From assembly GCA_009801085.1 (NCBI GenBank), contig VNWV01000002.1:3286001-3350000 (forward strand): DNA of 64,000 nt. Direction: 5' to 3'. Numbering within the stretch: position 1 is the first letter of the stretch; every line of letters begins with the position of its first letter. Origin of the DNA: Lasiodiplodia sp. COLG20. Its lineage: Eukaryota > Ascomycota > Dothideomycetes > Botryosphaeriales > Botryosphaeriaceae. The notes under the pieces were generated by a model that saw only the letters and a program-made list of their open reading frames with translations, did not search any database and was not told the DNA's origin. The position numbers were made by a program, and so were the translations under genes. Below are positions 1 through 13,000 of this stretch, one piece after another.

Positions 1-3000
1 ATGCTTCACATAATGGAGGGATTGTCGACCCTAATTCCGCACTCACTCATGCCCGTTCGAATTCTCTTTGGAAAGACCACCAGCGACGCTCATCATGGCA
101 ACAGCCCATGGTCAACAACATGGCGATCCACCAGCCTGTACAACCGGCAGACACCTACCGGAGTCTGCGGAGGATGTCAGGAACCATGTTTCCGTCCATG
201 TATCCGTCGGTTACCCGCGATCTTCCCGGAAATGCACTGTCTGCCATCGACCAAATCACACAGTACTGTCAAGAAAGCTCATGGAAGTGGATCGATGGGA
301 TTCTGGTCGGTGGTTGCCTCGCTTACGCGCTTGGTGACTACCAGAAAGCATTGGTCTGGTATTCAAAAATCCTTGACATGGACCCAGAGTAAGTTCAATC
401 CTTCGATGAGTTCAATGGACAAAACTGACTGTGTAAAGCCATGTGGAAGCTCTGTCAAATGTTGCCGCAACGCTCCATTCCCTAGGCAGGAAGCATGAAG
501 CAGAACAGCACTGGTGGAAAGCCATTCAGCTCCGACCGTCCTATTTTGAAGCAGTCGAACACCTCGTCCAGCTGCTTTGCACAGATCATCGTGGAAAGGA
601 AGCCGTCAATATCATAAACCACATCGAGCGCGCACTTCAGCTACCAAACACGTATTCCGATCGACGGAGCGAAGTGTCCAGCGGAGGAAGATCGCCGCAG
701 TCCGAGGTTTCCGACAAACCTGTCTTTGAATACGATGGAGAACAGGACAACCTGCCAAAGGACCTCAACAGCATGCCGGGGTCGGATTCGCCTGGATTCG
801 GGACAAGTGGTTATGCTATATCAGGATCCGAAAATGGCCGCATGCTTTCGCTGATCCATGCGAAAGGCAACTTACTTTACAGCATGGGTGACAACGCCGG
901 AGCTGCCAAGGCTTTTGAAAACGCCGTGCTTATCAGCGCAGGGAAGCGTGCGGGTGGTATCAGCAATCTGATCAAGCACATTCTGAAGGTTGTCGATGAA
1001 GACGAGTTTGGAACCGCTGCCCCCGGTGCTCATGCGTCAAGCTCTATCGAGCCGATCCTTCTTCCTCCCGTTGCAGCCCTCCGGACTGCACAGCTTGCCT
1101 TCCCCAATAATGGAGAGCTCCCAGGACTCCGGTACATCTCGAGCAAGGGAATGGCTAGGAAAGCTGCAGTCTCAACCACCAGCAATTCGCTCCTGTCGCT
1201 GGCTAAAATTTTTCAGGACGGAATGGCTTCAGGTCTACCGAAGGCGGCCTATCAATCTGCGTATGGTGTTCGCGAGATTCTCGCCCTTTACTACCTTTCT
1301 CTCTCGCTCCAACCGAGCCCGTCGACGGCCAATAACGTTGGCATCCTTCTCGCAAGCGTCCAACAAACAGTTCCACCGAAGAAGATATACCAGGATCCCC
1401 AACAGGCAAGGATACCGGGCGTTGTCCCTGGGAGTGGCATAGCTTTGGCTTTGGCTTACTACAATTACGGGCTCAATCTCGACGCTGGCCACGCTCACTT
1501 GTACACGAACCTCGGCAGTCTCCTCAAAGACCTTGGCCAGCTCAAAATGGCTATTGCCATGTACGAGCAGGCGGTCCACTGCGACGGTAACTTCGACATC
1601 GCACTGGCAAATCTGGCTAATGCCGTGAAAGACGACGGACGGATAGCCGATGCCATCGTGTACTACAAACGCGCGGTCAAGGTCAACCCCGATTTCGCTG
1701 AGGCTGTATGTGGCCTGGCGAATGCCTTGAATTCCGTCTGCGGGTGGGCAGGCCGAGGCGGCATTGCGACCGACGGTGGCAAGCGGGATCGTTGGCATGT
1801 TGATGAGCATGGCATGCTCCTCGATGCTACGAAGCCTGGCGCTGTCAGCACAGGGTGGCTCAAGCGTGTTGTGGACCTAGTCGAAAAGCAACTGGCCGAG
1901 GGCGAGGATTGGGGACGTGGATCTCTCAATGTCAACTTCGTGCAGGCCATGCTTCAAGTGCTTGCATTCACAAGCAACAGCCAAAGGGACGCCCGAGAAC
2001 GAATGGAGGAACTGAAGAAGACCGTGAAGAGCTGGTCTGGCCAGAAGTGGGAGGGTCACCGTCTTGTCCGCATGGCTGAGCGCGCCATCCGTCGTCTTAG
2101 CTGGCAGTGGTATCAAGACAGGTGGGTCACGGGCAACGAACGCTCGCTGTCGCACTACCGCAGGCCTTTACTGCCATCGAGCCTCACCGTTCCGACAGCT
2201 CCGACAGTGCTGCCTTTCCACACCTTCACTTGTCCAATGTCCGCCAAACAGATTCGTCTGATTTCTCAAAGAAACGGTCTCCGGATATCTGTTTCAACCC
2301 TCAAGGCGCCGTGGATGCCTCAAACCGTCTTTGAGCCTCCTGCACCACCGAATCCTTATCTCAAGGTCGGATATGTCTCCTCTGACTTCAACAACCACCC
2401 ACTGGCGCATTTAATGCAGTCGGTGTTTGGCATGCACAACCGAGCACGAGTCAAGGCATATTGTTACGCCACGACCATGAGCGACAATTCCCCACACCGT
2501 CTGCAGATCGAAAGGGAGGCTCCTGTCTTCCATGACGTTCACACATGGTCAGCAGAGAGGCTCGTTCAGCAGATTGTCAAGGATGGTATCCACATCTTGA
2601 TCAACTTGAATGGGTACACTCGGGGTGCTCGCAACGAGGTCTTCGCCGCTCGGCCCGCACCAATCCAGATGTCATTCATGGGGTTTGCAGGAACTCTTGG
2701 TGCTGAATGGTGCGACTATCTCCTTGCAGATGACACTGCAGTTCCACCAAGCACGCTGCGCCCATGGCGGAGAAACGTGGACCTCGAGGATCAGCTGGTC
2801 GACGAGAACAGCGGAGGCGACCAAGAAGATTGGGTTTATGGCGAGAATATCATCTACTGCAAGAACACGTTCTTCTGTTGCGATCACCGCCAGAGCGCCC
2901 CGGATGTACAGGGGGAACAGCTCGATTGGGAAAAGGAACAAGCCAGGAGATGGCAGATGCGCAAAGAGATCTTCCCAGACTTGCCTGACGACGTCATCAT

Positions 3001-3768
3001 CCTTGGAAACTTCAATCAGCTGTACAAGGTAAGTGTCGCAAGAGAAAAGTTTTTGATTGCATTAGCTAATGTATTCTACAGATCGAGCCTACGACGTTCC
3101 GCACTTGGCTTCGAATTCTGGCCAACCTGCCCAAGGCCATCCTCTGGCTGCTCCGCTTTCCGGACGTTGGCGAGACTCATCTCAAGCAGACGGCTCTCGC
3201 CTGGGCAGGGCCGGAGGTTGCCTCCCGCGTTATCTTCACCGACGTTGCTCCAAAGCACCAGCATATATCCCGCGCTCGTGTCTGCGACCTCTTCCTCGAT
3301 ACGCCCGAGTGCAATGCGCACACTACGGCCGCAGACGTCCTCTGGAGCGGCACCCCCCTGCTCACCTTACCACGCTATCCCTACAAGATGTGCTCTCGCA
3401 TGGCAGCATCGATTCTCAAGGGCGCCCTTCCCGACAACGCCGCTGGACAGCAAGCGGCAAAAGAGCTCATCGCCTCGGACGAAGCGGAATATGAGCGCCT
3501 CGCCATAAATTTGGGAAGCAGCATAAGATATCATGGCCACAGAATCAGCGGTCGACTTGCCGACCTTCGGAGGTTACTATACGAGAGTAGATTCAGCTCT
3601 GCTCTCTTCGACACAAAGAGATGGGTCATGGACTTGGAGGAAGCATATGAATCTGCCTGGGATCACTGGGTCAAGGGCCGAGGTGGAGACATTTGGCTCC
3701 GAGGAAGCCGGCCAGAGGGCGTGCAGCCTGTTCCAACCTGGTGGCACTACAGTCGACCGATCAGATGA
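1..3768 (+). CDS. O-GlcNAc transferase (SPINDLY/OGT)-like TPR protein, 5' partial
   Basis: Likely UDP-GlcNAc:protein O-linked glycosyltransferase acting on nucleocytoplasmic proteins. The coding frame is open through the left edge (codons start at base 3), so the start lies outside the window. Exons are 3-388, 439-3028 and 3082-3768, with introns of 50 and 53 nt (GTAAGT donors, AAG and CAG acceptors). At least 1220 residues are present. The N-terminal half carries TPR-like helices, for example around 1480-1690 (AYYNYGLNLDAGHAHLYTNL, then IALANLANAVKDDGRIADAI). The C-terminal half matches the GT41 catalytic region: KVGYVSSDFNNHPLAHLMQS near 2365, INLNGYTRGARNEVFAARPA near 2600, and a late DLFLDTPECNAHTTAADVLW near 3285, which is the usual UDP-binding segment. 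An insertion-rich stretch separates the two GT41 subregions (about 2750-2990). Splicing and frame are intact. The family call is firm; the real substrate (GlcNAc or fucose) cannot be read from sequence. Confidence 0.88.
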
Positions 3769-5223
3769 CGCAAAGCTTTAGAGGGGTGATTGAGACAAAG
3801 GATGTGTCTCTGTGATGACGATGCAGGAGACAGACCTTGTGGATGCTTTCCACAGGGTTGTGGCTGAGACCGATCGGAAAACGGGGTTCCGACGCCGCGC
3901 AACGAAGCTGACGGATTATTCCATCCGCTCCGCAATCCCTCATTCTTTCATGTTCATCTTCTACTGCTGGACACTACCTTCCCTCTGCCTCGTGTGGGGT
4001 AGTATCATTCCCAGACCGCAAATTTGTCGCTTCGCAGTTGGAGTCCTGGAGTTTGGGAGTCGAGCGTTCGAGCGAAAGATCGAGGTGGTGACGGACGACG
4101 CACTATATCCTTCTGTTGCTTGTTTAAATGCCATGGATATCTCGGCCAGGTTACTAGACCTGGCAGGAAACGCTTTGTTTTTGGATAATTGGAGCAAATG
4201 TTTTCGTTTTTGGTTTACCTGCCATTGAATCGGTCTGTCTTGGTTACTTACCTTCCACCGCCATCCTCTTCTCAAAGTCTCATGTATCTTCACCGTCGTT
4301 ATTGCATTTTGGCGTTTGTTTGATGGCGGATTTGTGTTTTTTGGGCATTGAAAAGAAGACTATACCTTGGATTGTCCTGCCCGCCCAATGACGTGGGGAA
4401 GACCCCAGGGGTTCGTCCTTCATCCCACTTACTTGTCGTGTTTTGAGCAATGGACGCTCTTTAACCCCAGGGCTTCTCCCCCGTCACTCGGGGTCTGTGG
4501 CTGTTTGCCCTTCCACGCACGATATACCTGCTGCGCACATATTACTCTACGTGTGCTGCTGCTTTTCGAATAGATACCCGACTTGGCTCCTGAGAGATGT
4601 TTTCTCCCAATGCGAGCAATGGAATTGTTAACGACATATGACCCTTACATTGTAATTCTTCACTGTTGTTCGCCCTTATACGCATTCTCAAACAACACTG
4701 CATCGTAGGATATCTTGGAGATCGTAGATAGTATTTGCTTTCGCCATAATCCCTACTTCTTTGCCACGCGCTATTCCCTATGCCACACAAATGTTGCCTC
4801 AGTCACTATGCATTTCGGCCTAAGACTACATATGCGCAAGTGGCCAGTGGACCCTTGATATACTCGTCATAGACTTCGTTCCCTTGTCTTGATGAGTCAT
4901 CATTCTCCTTGCGGCAATGGTGATGTATGATATCCGAGGATCTCAAATAATCTACAGAAGAATTAGAATGGTATGGTAGTAATCTACAGAGGGGTGTTAC
5001 GGAAAGCTAGCGAGATTTTTTTTTTCACGCTTGTTACGCATAGTTGAAGCTACCGTCTAGACATAAATGCATATTTGTTAATCCCACATTCGCGCCCAGA
5101 CGATAGCTTCAACGTATGTACATATATTATTCCTCGTAGATAAATTGAAGGGACATGATTACCGGACACAAACTGATTTAGGCTTGCCGTTGCAGGCTAA
5201 TAGCCCCATTCCGTCATCAGGCA
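3769..5223. other. Intergenic, no gene seen
   Basis: This stretch lies between the OGT-like gene and the broken zinc-finger gene. The first few hundred bases are probably the 3' UTR of the OGT-like gene. The rest is more AT-rich than the coding parts and contains only short, compositionally unremarkable reading frames. Confidence 0.5.
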
Positions 5224-6428
5224 ATGAGTGAGGTCCACAAGAGATCTTTCGGTTCAACTACTGTCAAATTTGTGTCCATTCGATTGCCGGCTTTCGTAGT
5301 CGTTTATGAGAGCGCCATACGTTGGAACCAGGCTTTCAGCAAGAGAGTCCAGAACCCGAACATGCGCAATGCTTCCTCCGTCGGGCTAATCTTATAGTGA
5401 ACCTAAGCCGTCGCCATCATAAATCCAAGATCGATCCTGTGGTAGCCGTTGACTTTAGCGGCCCGTGGGTTCCAACCGCATGCCTTCATCCAGATTGTCT
5501 AGAGCTCCCTCATGTCGCATTCCACGACCGCTATTCCTTGCTTTACCATCTTCTAACTCATCACCATATGATGGTCGAGCGAGGATTCTCCGTGGCTTGC
5601 CTGTCCAGACAGGGCTACCCACTTAAAAAATCCTTTACCAACCAAAAAAAAAAAAAAGATTCTCAGTCACCCTCAAGGGCGCTACTATTTCGGACGGCAG
5701 GACTGACCCACCTCTCGATGACCTTTTTGGCGCGGAAACTAGGCTTTCAGGCGCTTCTGAGGGCGCTATTATTCCAGATGCCTTTTTCTTCCAGAGGAGT
5801 GGGCAGAAGTACGATCTGTGCCATCTTTGCTCGCCCTCTGAGCTCTTTATTTTGGTAGTGGATCTATGGGAATACGATAGTCTATACTATTCGTAAGTGG
5901 AGCACTCCTCTTCGTAGGATCTAGCGTGGGACTCAGTCAGTCCTCTACGTTCACAGCCACCGTCGGGGGAGTTTACAGTTATCGAAAAGCAATATCCGTG
6001 TCCCCTATGCTCGATCCATCGCTACGATACTCTACCTCACCTTCGCGAACACCTGATGACTACCCATAAACGACCCCTTGGTTCCGCAGGTTACCAAAAA
6101 TGCGATCATACCTACACGTTGCCTTGCTTGTCCCACAATAGTGTCGTGTCGGCACAAGGCAACCATGCATATTCAGCTTCTCCACCCTCACATTGATCAA
6201 GACGCTCTGGAAAGTTTCATTGAGAGTATGCGGGTTCTCTCGCAATTTCCCGGCTCCTTCGAATCTACCTCTCAGAGCGCCGCTGATACCCAGAAGCCGG
6301 CCAATGAATTTGCGGAGTCTCAGCAGGGCCACTCGCCATCTCCTAACTCCTCTGAGCCTGCCTCTCAGGGAGCTGACCATACCCCGCCACCGCTTAAGAA
6401 GAATGCACTAATTTCCGACTTCGTCTAA
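5224..6428 (+). pseudogene. C2H2 zinc-finger gene with disrupted frames
   Basis: Three finger-like modules lie in order on the + strand but not in one frame. Module 1 (about 5485-5570) has CLHPDC followed by HLLTHH. Module 2 (about 5998-6067) has CPLC, 13 residues, then H-x4-H. Module 3 (about 6118-6185) has CLAC, 12 residues, then H-x4-H. A 48-nt intron (5893-5940, GTAAGT to CAG) joins two parts in the same reading (LYYS to PLRS), showing the locus was once a spliced gene. The frame changes at or near a run of 14 A (5644-5657) and again between modules 2 and 3 (about 6070-6115), where there is no room for an intron. An ATG at 5224 opens a 57-codon frame that stops just before module 1. The locus is either a decaying transcription-factor gene or one damaged by homopolymer sequencing errors. 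I do not recognise a specific orthologue. Confidence 0.5.
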
Positions 6429-6659
6429 TATGGTGAGAGTATAGTTATCTACAAAGACATCTGTTTCTAATATGAAAGCCGAGAAAGAAACAGTACCCCG
6501 GTAAATAACAAATTTCCCGTTACAGCTAAGCATTAGGCGGAAAGGCCTCTGAATAAACTTTGTCACATATGAATATATGAACATATCAGCAGACGAGAAA
6601 CGACGTCAGTATGAAGGCAAGAGTGCTAGTTGCATGAAACAATTTTCACGGGTAGATAG

Positions 6660-7021
6660 GCCCATAGTCTGTTACGCAATCGCATATGCTTATATTCCAG
6701 CTCTTATAATATCCAGAGCATTATCGGTCACATTGATGTCATTGTTATTGATTCCCGTCCTAGCCTCTCTCCGGACGTGCCTCCGGTGCATGCTCCGTCA
6801 AGTCAGCGAGGAGGGATCAACCCGATCGCGAAGGAAGTCGATACCTGCCGCCTCTCCTCAGATGCAGGTACCCCTGCAATATTTTCTTTTCTTTTTTTTT
6901 GTTATCTTTTGTCAATCTTCTAATAACGAGGAAGAAAACCAATGATTCTTTTTTCTTTTCTTTTAGCCAAACGGACGACGCAAAAGCAGAATCTTGCTGC
7001 AAGTCCCACACAAAATGACAT
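6660..7021 (+). other. Possible terminal exons with a 99-nt intron
   Basis: A frame open from 6660 runs to a possible donor at 6868 (GTACCC). The presumed intron ends in a strong pyrimidine tract and TTTTAG at 6966, with TCTAATAAC upstream as a branch site. The following exon continues in frame to a TAA at 7021. The encoded peptide is Ser/Pro-rich before the intron and Gln/Asn-rich after it, and I recognise no domain. It could be the 3' end of the disrupted zinc-finger gene (which otherwise stops at 6426-6428) or chance. Confidence 0.25.
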
Positions 7022-10000
7022 GTAAAACTTTAGCGGCCATCGCTCACACGTAATGCGACCAGCACATCACGGACACACACAAAGTGCGAAGGGGAGAGCT
7101 GGGAAGGGGTGAGTGGGTGGGAAGAAACCCGGATAAATCCAAACCACGCTCACCGGTCCAAGGCAATATCGGCCAGTCACACCTCCACTCCCCTACTCAT
7201 GATGAAACCAGAAAAAATTCCTGGAAAGACAAAAAAAGGGGCGAAGAAGAGAATACAACAAGAATCCCACGGAACGCGGCGATTTCGGCAACAACCCCTC
7301 TCTCTCTCTCTCCCAATCCAATTTTTGCACGTGCCAACGGTTGACCGGGCGTAGCCGGATGGGCTGATATATGTTCGATGCTAGTTATTAGTACTTGATG
7401 CTAATGCAGGATGCAATGCGGGAAGAGAAGGACGCAGGGTTACTCGTTTTCCCCCCAGGAATAACCCTCCATTTCTCTCCCCTCCCTGTCCCTGTTTGCT
7501 GCTCACCGCTGGTCCTGGTTTCGAAGTATGGAAAGTGGGGAGGTTGTTTGTGGGTGTGAAGGTGAGGGGAGGCGTATGGAAATGATGGTGTGGGAGAGGA
7601 AACCCTGGTTATAGCTGTTGTTAGGGCTCGGAGGGACCGGAATGTGGGCATTGCTGGTGGAGCACGGTGGCGAGCTGGGTGGTGGGGAGGGTGGGGAGAT
7701 GCCTGGTTTGGGTGTGTTGATCGTGGAAGAGTGTTGCAGTGAAGGGGGCGGAATGCATGGATGGAGATGGTAACGGCGTGCGGGTGACGCGGTTGTCGGA
7801 GGGAGGGCAGCAGAAAGTGGTTGAAAGAAGAAGGGGGGGCAGGTGATGAAGTGACGGACGGGCAGGCGGGCAGGCAGGAAAAGATAGGAAGGGTATGAAA
7901 GATACTGTCAGCTGCGTGGAAGCATCGTGGTGAAGGGCGCGCGCGGTGGGTGGCGACAGGGAGGAATGCGGAAGGGGGAGGAGAATAATATGCATGCACG
8001 TTTCGCTGTCTAACTGCGGTGCGCGCGGTACAGATACAGATGGTCTTCCGCTCGGACACGGGGATCGAGCAGTAGCTACGGTTGGTCCCGCTAGTGCCCG
8101 TGCTGCGTGCATGCGCCACCGTATATGCACCACTTATGGCAGGCGGCTATAGGACAGGGAAGCCAAGGGGGCAAAGGCATGGCTGGGTGGATGGTGTGCC
8201 GGGTGAGCCAAATGGAAGGCGTGCCGGAATACGATGCGCATGCTGCACCATGCTTTCGTGCGTGCCGTGCGCGGGTCAAAAGGAGACTTGAGGACCGGTT
8301 GGACAGTGACAGGTGATAGGCCGCCTGGTGTTTCCCTCCGATCGGTGACCTCTGTTGTGTAACGGGTGGTTGGTATGCGGAGCGGGGTGCAGCTGATACG
8401 TAGCCGTGCCTGTGTACGTGTGTGTGGATGCGTGGCGGGCGATGCGGTGTGCGGCTGCATTCGCAAATCCAGGTTCCGGCTTTCATGCATTCCTCGAGGG
8501 CTTGCAGTTGGGGCGTTGTTCTAGAGCTGCTTGGCGGAGAACTGATAGTGAGTGGGTCGTATATGCCAGAGAGTCGTTGATCTTTGTCCCTTGGTTCACG
8601 CGCAACAAGGATTGCGGATGTTCTGCGCCATGCGGCACGTCAAGTAAGGGACCAGACGGGGCGTTTTCTTCGATCACGTCTGTTTCGCCTTTTCTTTTTT
8701 GAAGTGTCTCGGGTTGAAGCTGAAGTCCGGAGGGGGCGGTAGGGGAGCCGTCAAGCTTGTGGTTGTCAGCGCGTGTGGAAGCCGCGGTTCAAGTCATGAC
8801 AAAGCTGCAATCTTGGTCGAGTTCGTCATGGCTACTAGGTAAGGGATATGGGAACCCGGGTAGAAGACGCTGTGCGAGCAGCGCAGGCCGGCTGCGGTAA
8901 AATGTCCGTACCCGTGCCTGCTCTCGATAGGTATCTGCTAACTTGTGCCTGTATCTATCCGTCCGCAGAGTGCCTTAGCGTCAGGTATGACATTGCTTGG
9001 AATCTCAGACAGGATCGACGCTACCGGATTTCTGATGGACAAGGTGTTGCAAAAGTATATCCGAGGGCAGCGAGAAGCGGGACCGTCTGCCGCGGAGCCG
9101 GAGGGAGGGCAGATGTCCGGAGTGTGGCTGGGACGTTGGCAGAGGAGTCGATATAGGATGCATGCACGCACCCGCCGTCCGAATTCAAGCGCGCAAGACA
9201 TGCAGGGTCTAGCTTCAGCGAAAGTCAAGCTCAAGCTCAAGCTCGTGCTCGCGGTCAGCTGCGGGGCAAGGGACCGGTGTGGACAGGATGATGCTGTACC
9301 ACGGCCGCGGACGAAACAAGGGTGGCTCGGATCGATGTGAGGCGAGCAACGGTTGGACCAATCACCCGGAATGATCTCCTTCTCCCTGCCTTCTGCCCAT
9401 CCCTCTGCATTATCGCCGCGGCCAAGACGGGCTCCCTCTCGATCTACGTCGACTTGGCTGCGTCTCTGGATCTGGGTGTTTGCCAGTATGACCGGTGAGA
9501 GCGTGCAGACGGGAAAGGGGTGCGAGCGGGCGAAAAAAAGCAAATTCCAATGGACGGAAATGGGGCGCACGAGAAGCAAATTGATTAACCCCCAACGGCT
9601 ATCACCACCGTCACACTCGTACACAACGGCGCCTTGTTCGACGGCAGGAGCCAGATCTCGGTCGTCATTGGCGGTGGCGCCACCATCGAATCGTCATCAG
9701 TCCGGCCGCGGTGCCTCATGACGGCTGCCATTCGCTTACGGCGGCTGCCAATGAGCGGCAGCGGTCGGGACATGAGGCTCAAACAAGCTGTCGCGTGCAG
9801 GCGGTTCCCCCAGCTGAGTGGTGATGTTTATTTTGCTCTTCCCACGGGCCGCCAAGGCGAGGCCGCGCAACGGTTTCTTAACCCAATCTCGATCCTGCAC
9901 CACTTGCTTTTTCTGCATATGCGCGGTTTTGATAGGCGAGCACCGCTGCGATCGCCACCGGCGCGCGGGGAGGGAAGACAGATCATGTCGGCGCGCCTTG

Positions 10001-13000
10001 GCTCCCTTTTTGCCTTCTCGTATTTCATCTATTTGCCTGCTCGACGACTGCATCATCTCACGCACGGCGCCGGCTTCTGTAGTGTGTCCTGTGAGGGGCC
10101 AGCAGCGCACGGTACATGGTTGGTGTAGCACATACTATGGAGCTGCTGGCTCCGTGGTTAGTGTAGAAGCTCGCTACGACGGCCGAAGCTGCTGCGGTAC
10201 TTGGTATTGGCGTGCAGCACCTCTCCGTCGCCATGCTTCTTTTTTGCAGAGGCTGCTGACAGGGCTGATGGAGGTGCATTCCCACGCCGTGTCCCGCCGC
10301 CCTTCGATCCTTCCGCTTCTCGAAACCTGGAAAAGATGCTGTCATGGGGTCGAGATCGACCGGAGATGAGTGAAGGATGAGCATAGTGACAATCATGCAT
10401 CGAATGCATGCGCGTTGCATGCATGCACGCCGTTCGGCGGCCCGGCTGATGGGCGAGAGGGTGTGCGGGACGGTGGACGGCGACACAGCTGATTGGAGCT
10501 GCACCTTTTCAATGGAAGGTACGAGCGTGCAGGGAGCGGGATGCTGCAGCTATCCGCTGCCGTGTGCTCTCGGGCTGCCTGGCACTGGCTGGTCGCCCGG
10601 CTATCCGCCTGTGCCGCGCCTTAAAAACTCATGAGCATCGTCGACTGCTAGATGTTGTTGCTGCATTGACGTTGCCATTGCCGCCCTCTGTGCGCCGCTG
10701 TCTCACCTTCCATTTTCGAGCCGCGATAAATGCACCACTGGAGCTTGCCGTTGCCGATATCGCTGCTTTCCGGTCCCGGCAAAGTAACTACTTTGATGCA
10801 TATTCCTCAACACTGCAGCAGCGTTCAACAGCCTTTAGCCTTTGTCCCATCACCATGGTTTGTTCTTTATGTGTAAGCAGATCAGCTTGAACGGGTTTGG
10901 TACTCGATGCTCTGTGCATCTCCTACTCAGCTCTTTACGTCTAATATATGGCCCTTTGAGTGTCTATTGGGTCGGAACGAGCTTTCACTTACTAGTTGTA
11001 ACGGCAGTGTGTAACCACAGTCGCGAGATGGATATATTGACCTTAACCGTCTTCGCTGTGCCACAACCAGCATGTACGTGTTTCCGTAAAGTCGAGGCAG
11101 AGATCGAGATAATGCGTTGTGGTGAACCGGGGTCAGTACATTGTTTGGAGAAATGGAAATGCACCGTGGCTTTTGAACTTACTGACATAATGGTTCAGCT
11201 GTCAGTAACAACCTTCGCAGCAGCCATCATGGCTCATCAAATGAGTAATCAGACCCAGTTTCTCTGTATGGGAACCCTCCCTCATGAACGTCACTGCACC
11301 GCAAGCGCCTGTTAGGGCCTCTGTTTCTTTGAAACATACCCAAAATAACCATCGGCGTCGGCGTTTCTTCCAAGACATGTGATCTGCGAAGGCGCAAAGC
11401 AAAGCCGTTAGCATTGGGCAGCTGTGCATCTGAACGCTTCTTACCGCTGTTTCAGGCAGTCAACGAGCCTCTTGCTCCGAAATTCTCTCAACCAACATTC
11501 CTGTCCTTGTCGCTATACGTCACTGGCCATGCAAAGCGTCGGTTCCGCAGAGCGCTCGCTATTTCATGCAGACAGCGAACTATCTGTGGCGACGGTAGTA
11601 AGGCAGCACACTAGTTCCTTCACCATCACCCTGAACTTGAGACATCAAACATGCCCGCGTGTCTTCCTATAGCAAGCTTCCCCTCGTGACAGCTTGCGTT
11701 CGACGGAGCCCCATCACACGGACTCTCATCTTTCCCACGCGATGACTCGATGGAATGCGCTGTATCCGCAAACTTGGGCTTGCGTTGTACGCACCTGTGA
11801 CCATCGGGTGAGCAAGACAATACCCGCCGCCATCAGCGTGGAGGAAATGACAGAAGTCTCGACAATCTGCATGATCAGCAGACAACAGCCCCATGCTGAC
11901 ATGACCGGCAAATTCGTGAACAGCCTTTTGACGATGATGCGAAAATAGCATGTGAATGAAATGCAAGTCTTCCCAACAAAAAAATAATAATATCGGCTTC
12001 CTGGGGCCAAAGCGAGGAATTTGAAATCACCAATAATGCAAGGCCACGAAAACTGACATCGGCAGGACCGACAGACGTACTTGCATGAGCCGTTGCAGAT
12101 GGAGAGGGAGGAGATGGAAAATACCGCGGGCAAACAAAGATGAGGCTACATGGGGCGGGGACCCAGCAACCACAGTGGCGGCGCAAGGCCGACCAGCTGC
12201 AGCCAGAAATGGGAATCATCGCATACCTCCTACCCGTCCTCTCCTCTCCCGCAGACACATGATGTCTGGTGGTTTCAGCCTGTTGTCAGTGTCGGGCGTG
12301 GCATGGCGGCGCGGCTGTCTCCGTGGTGTATGTGACTAAATGGAAGCTTTTGCAACGTCTGGATAATTAGTGAGTAGTCCCATCGCTACAATTGAGCAAT
12401 GATCCTGGTAAAAGGCTGCCGACACAATCCCCTGACTGCTGTACTTTGACTGCGACAATGTTTTTGTACTGAAGATATGCGTCATCGCCGTTTCTATACG
12501 TCCTTCAACCTAAAAGATCGAGCTCGACGACCATGCCGAACGGAGTGACAAAGTATGATAATAGGGGCAAAAGGTGGAGGAACGTGGGGTCGTTGAGGAG
12601 GGGTAGGGAATGGATGAGAGAATTCGGTTCAGCTAGGGTCGAGAGAATCATCGGATCGCAGCGTATACTTCTCGGAAAAGACTCAAGTCAAGGTAAAACA
12701 GCCTAAAGAAAAGCCACATGCTACAGGTCTAGAGAATCTGACGCAGAGGTACTGACCCACCAGCGCTCTGCCAGGTTGGGCTGGTCGCGCCGTTCACTTT
12801 GACGCCGCGTTGACGGAGACGGGATGGCAGATGGCCAAAATGTGACCAAGGAGTAAGAGGAAGATGTGGACCAGGGTCTGTGCGGATTACCCAAATTGGT
12901 AGTCGGTAGTCTCTAGTTGCGTCAGAAAAGAAAAGGTACCCTTTCTTTATACAGGCGCGACGGCCTCCACAACACATGAGAGTAGTATAAAGGCGAACAT

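Noticed and set aside
7388..8119. Minus-strand open frame of 243 codons
   Set aside because: Its peptide is Pro/Ser/His-rich low complexity that follows from the one-sided base composition.
10842..11315. Plus-strand frame of 157 codons with mixed composition
   Set aside because: No recognisable motif, no splice partners and no promoter-like leader; not enough to call a gene.
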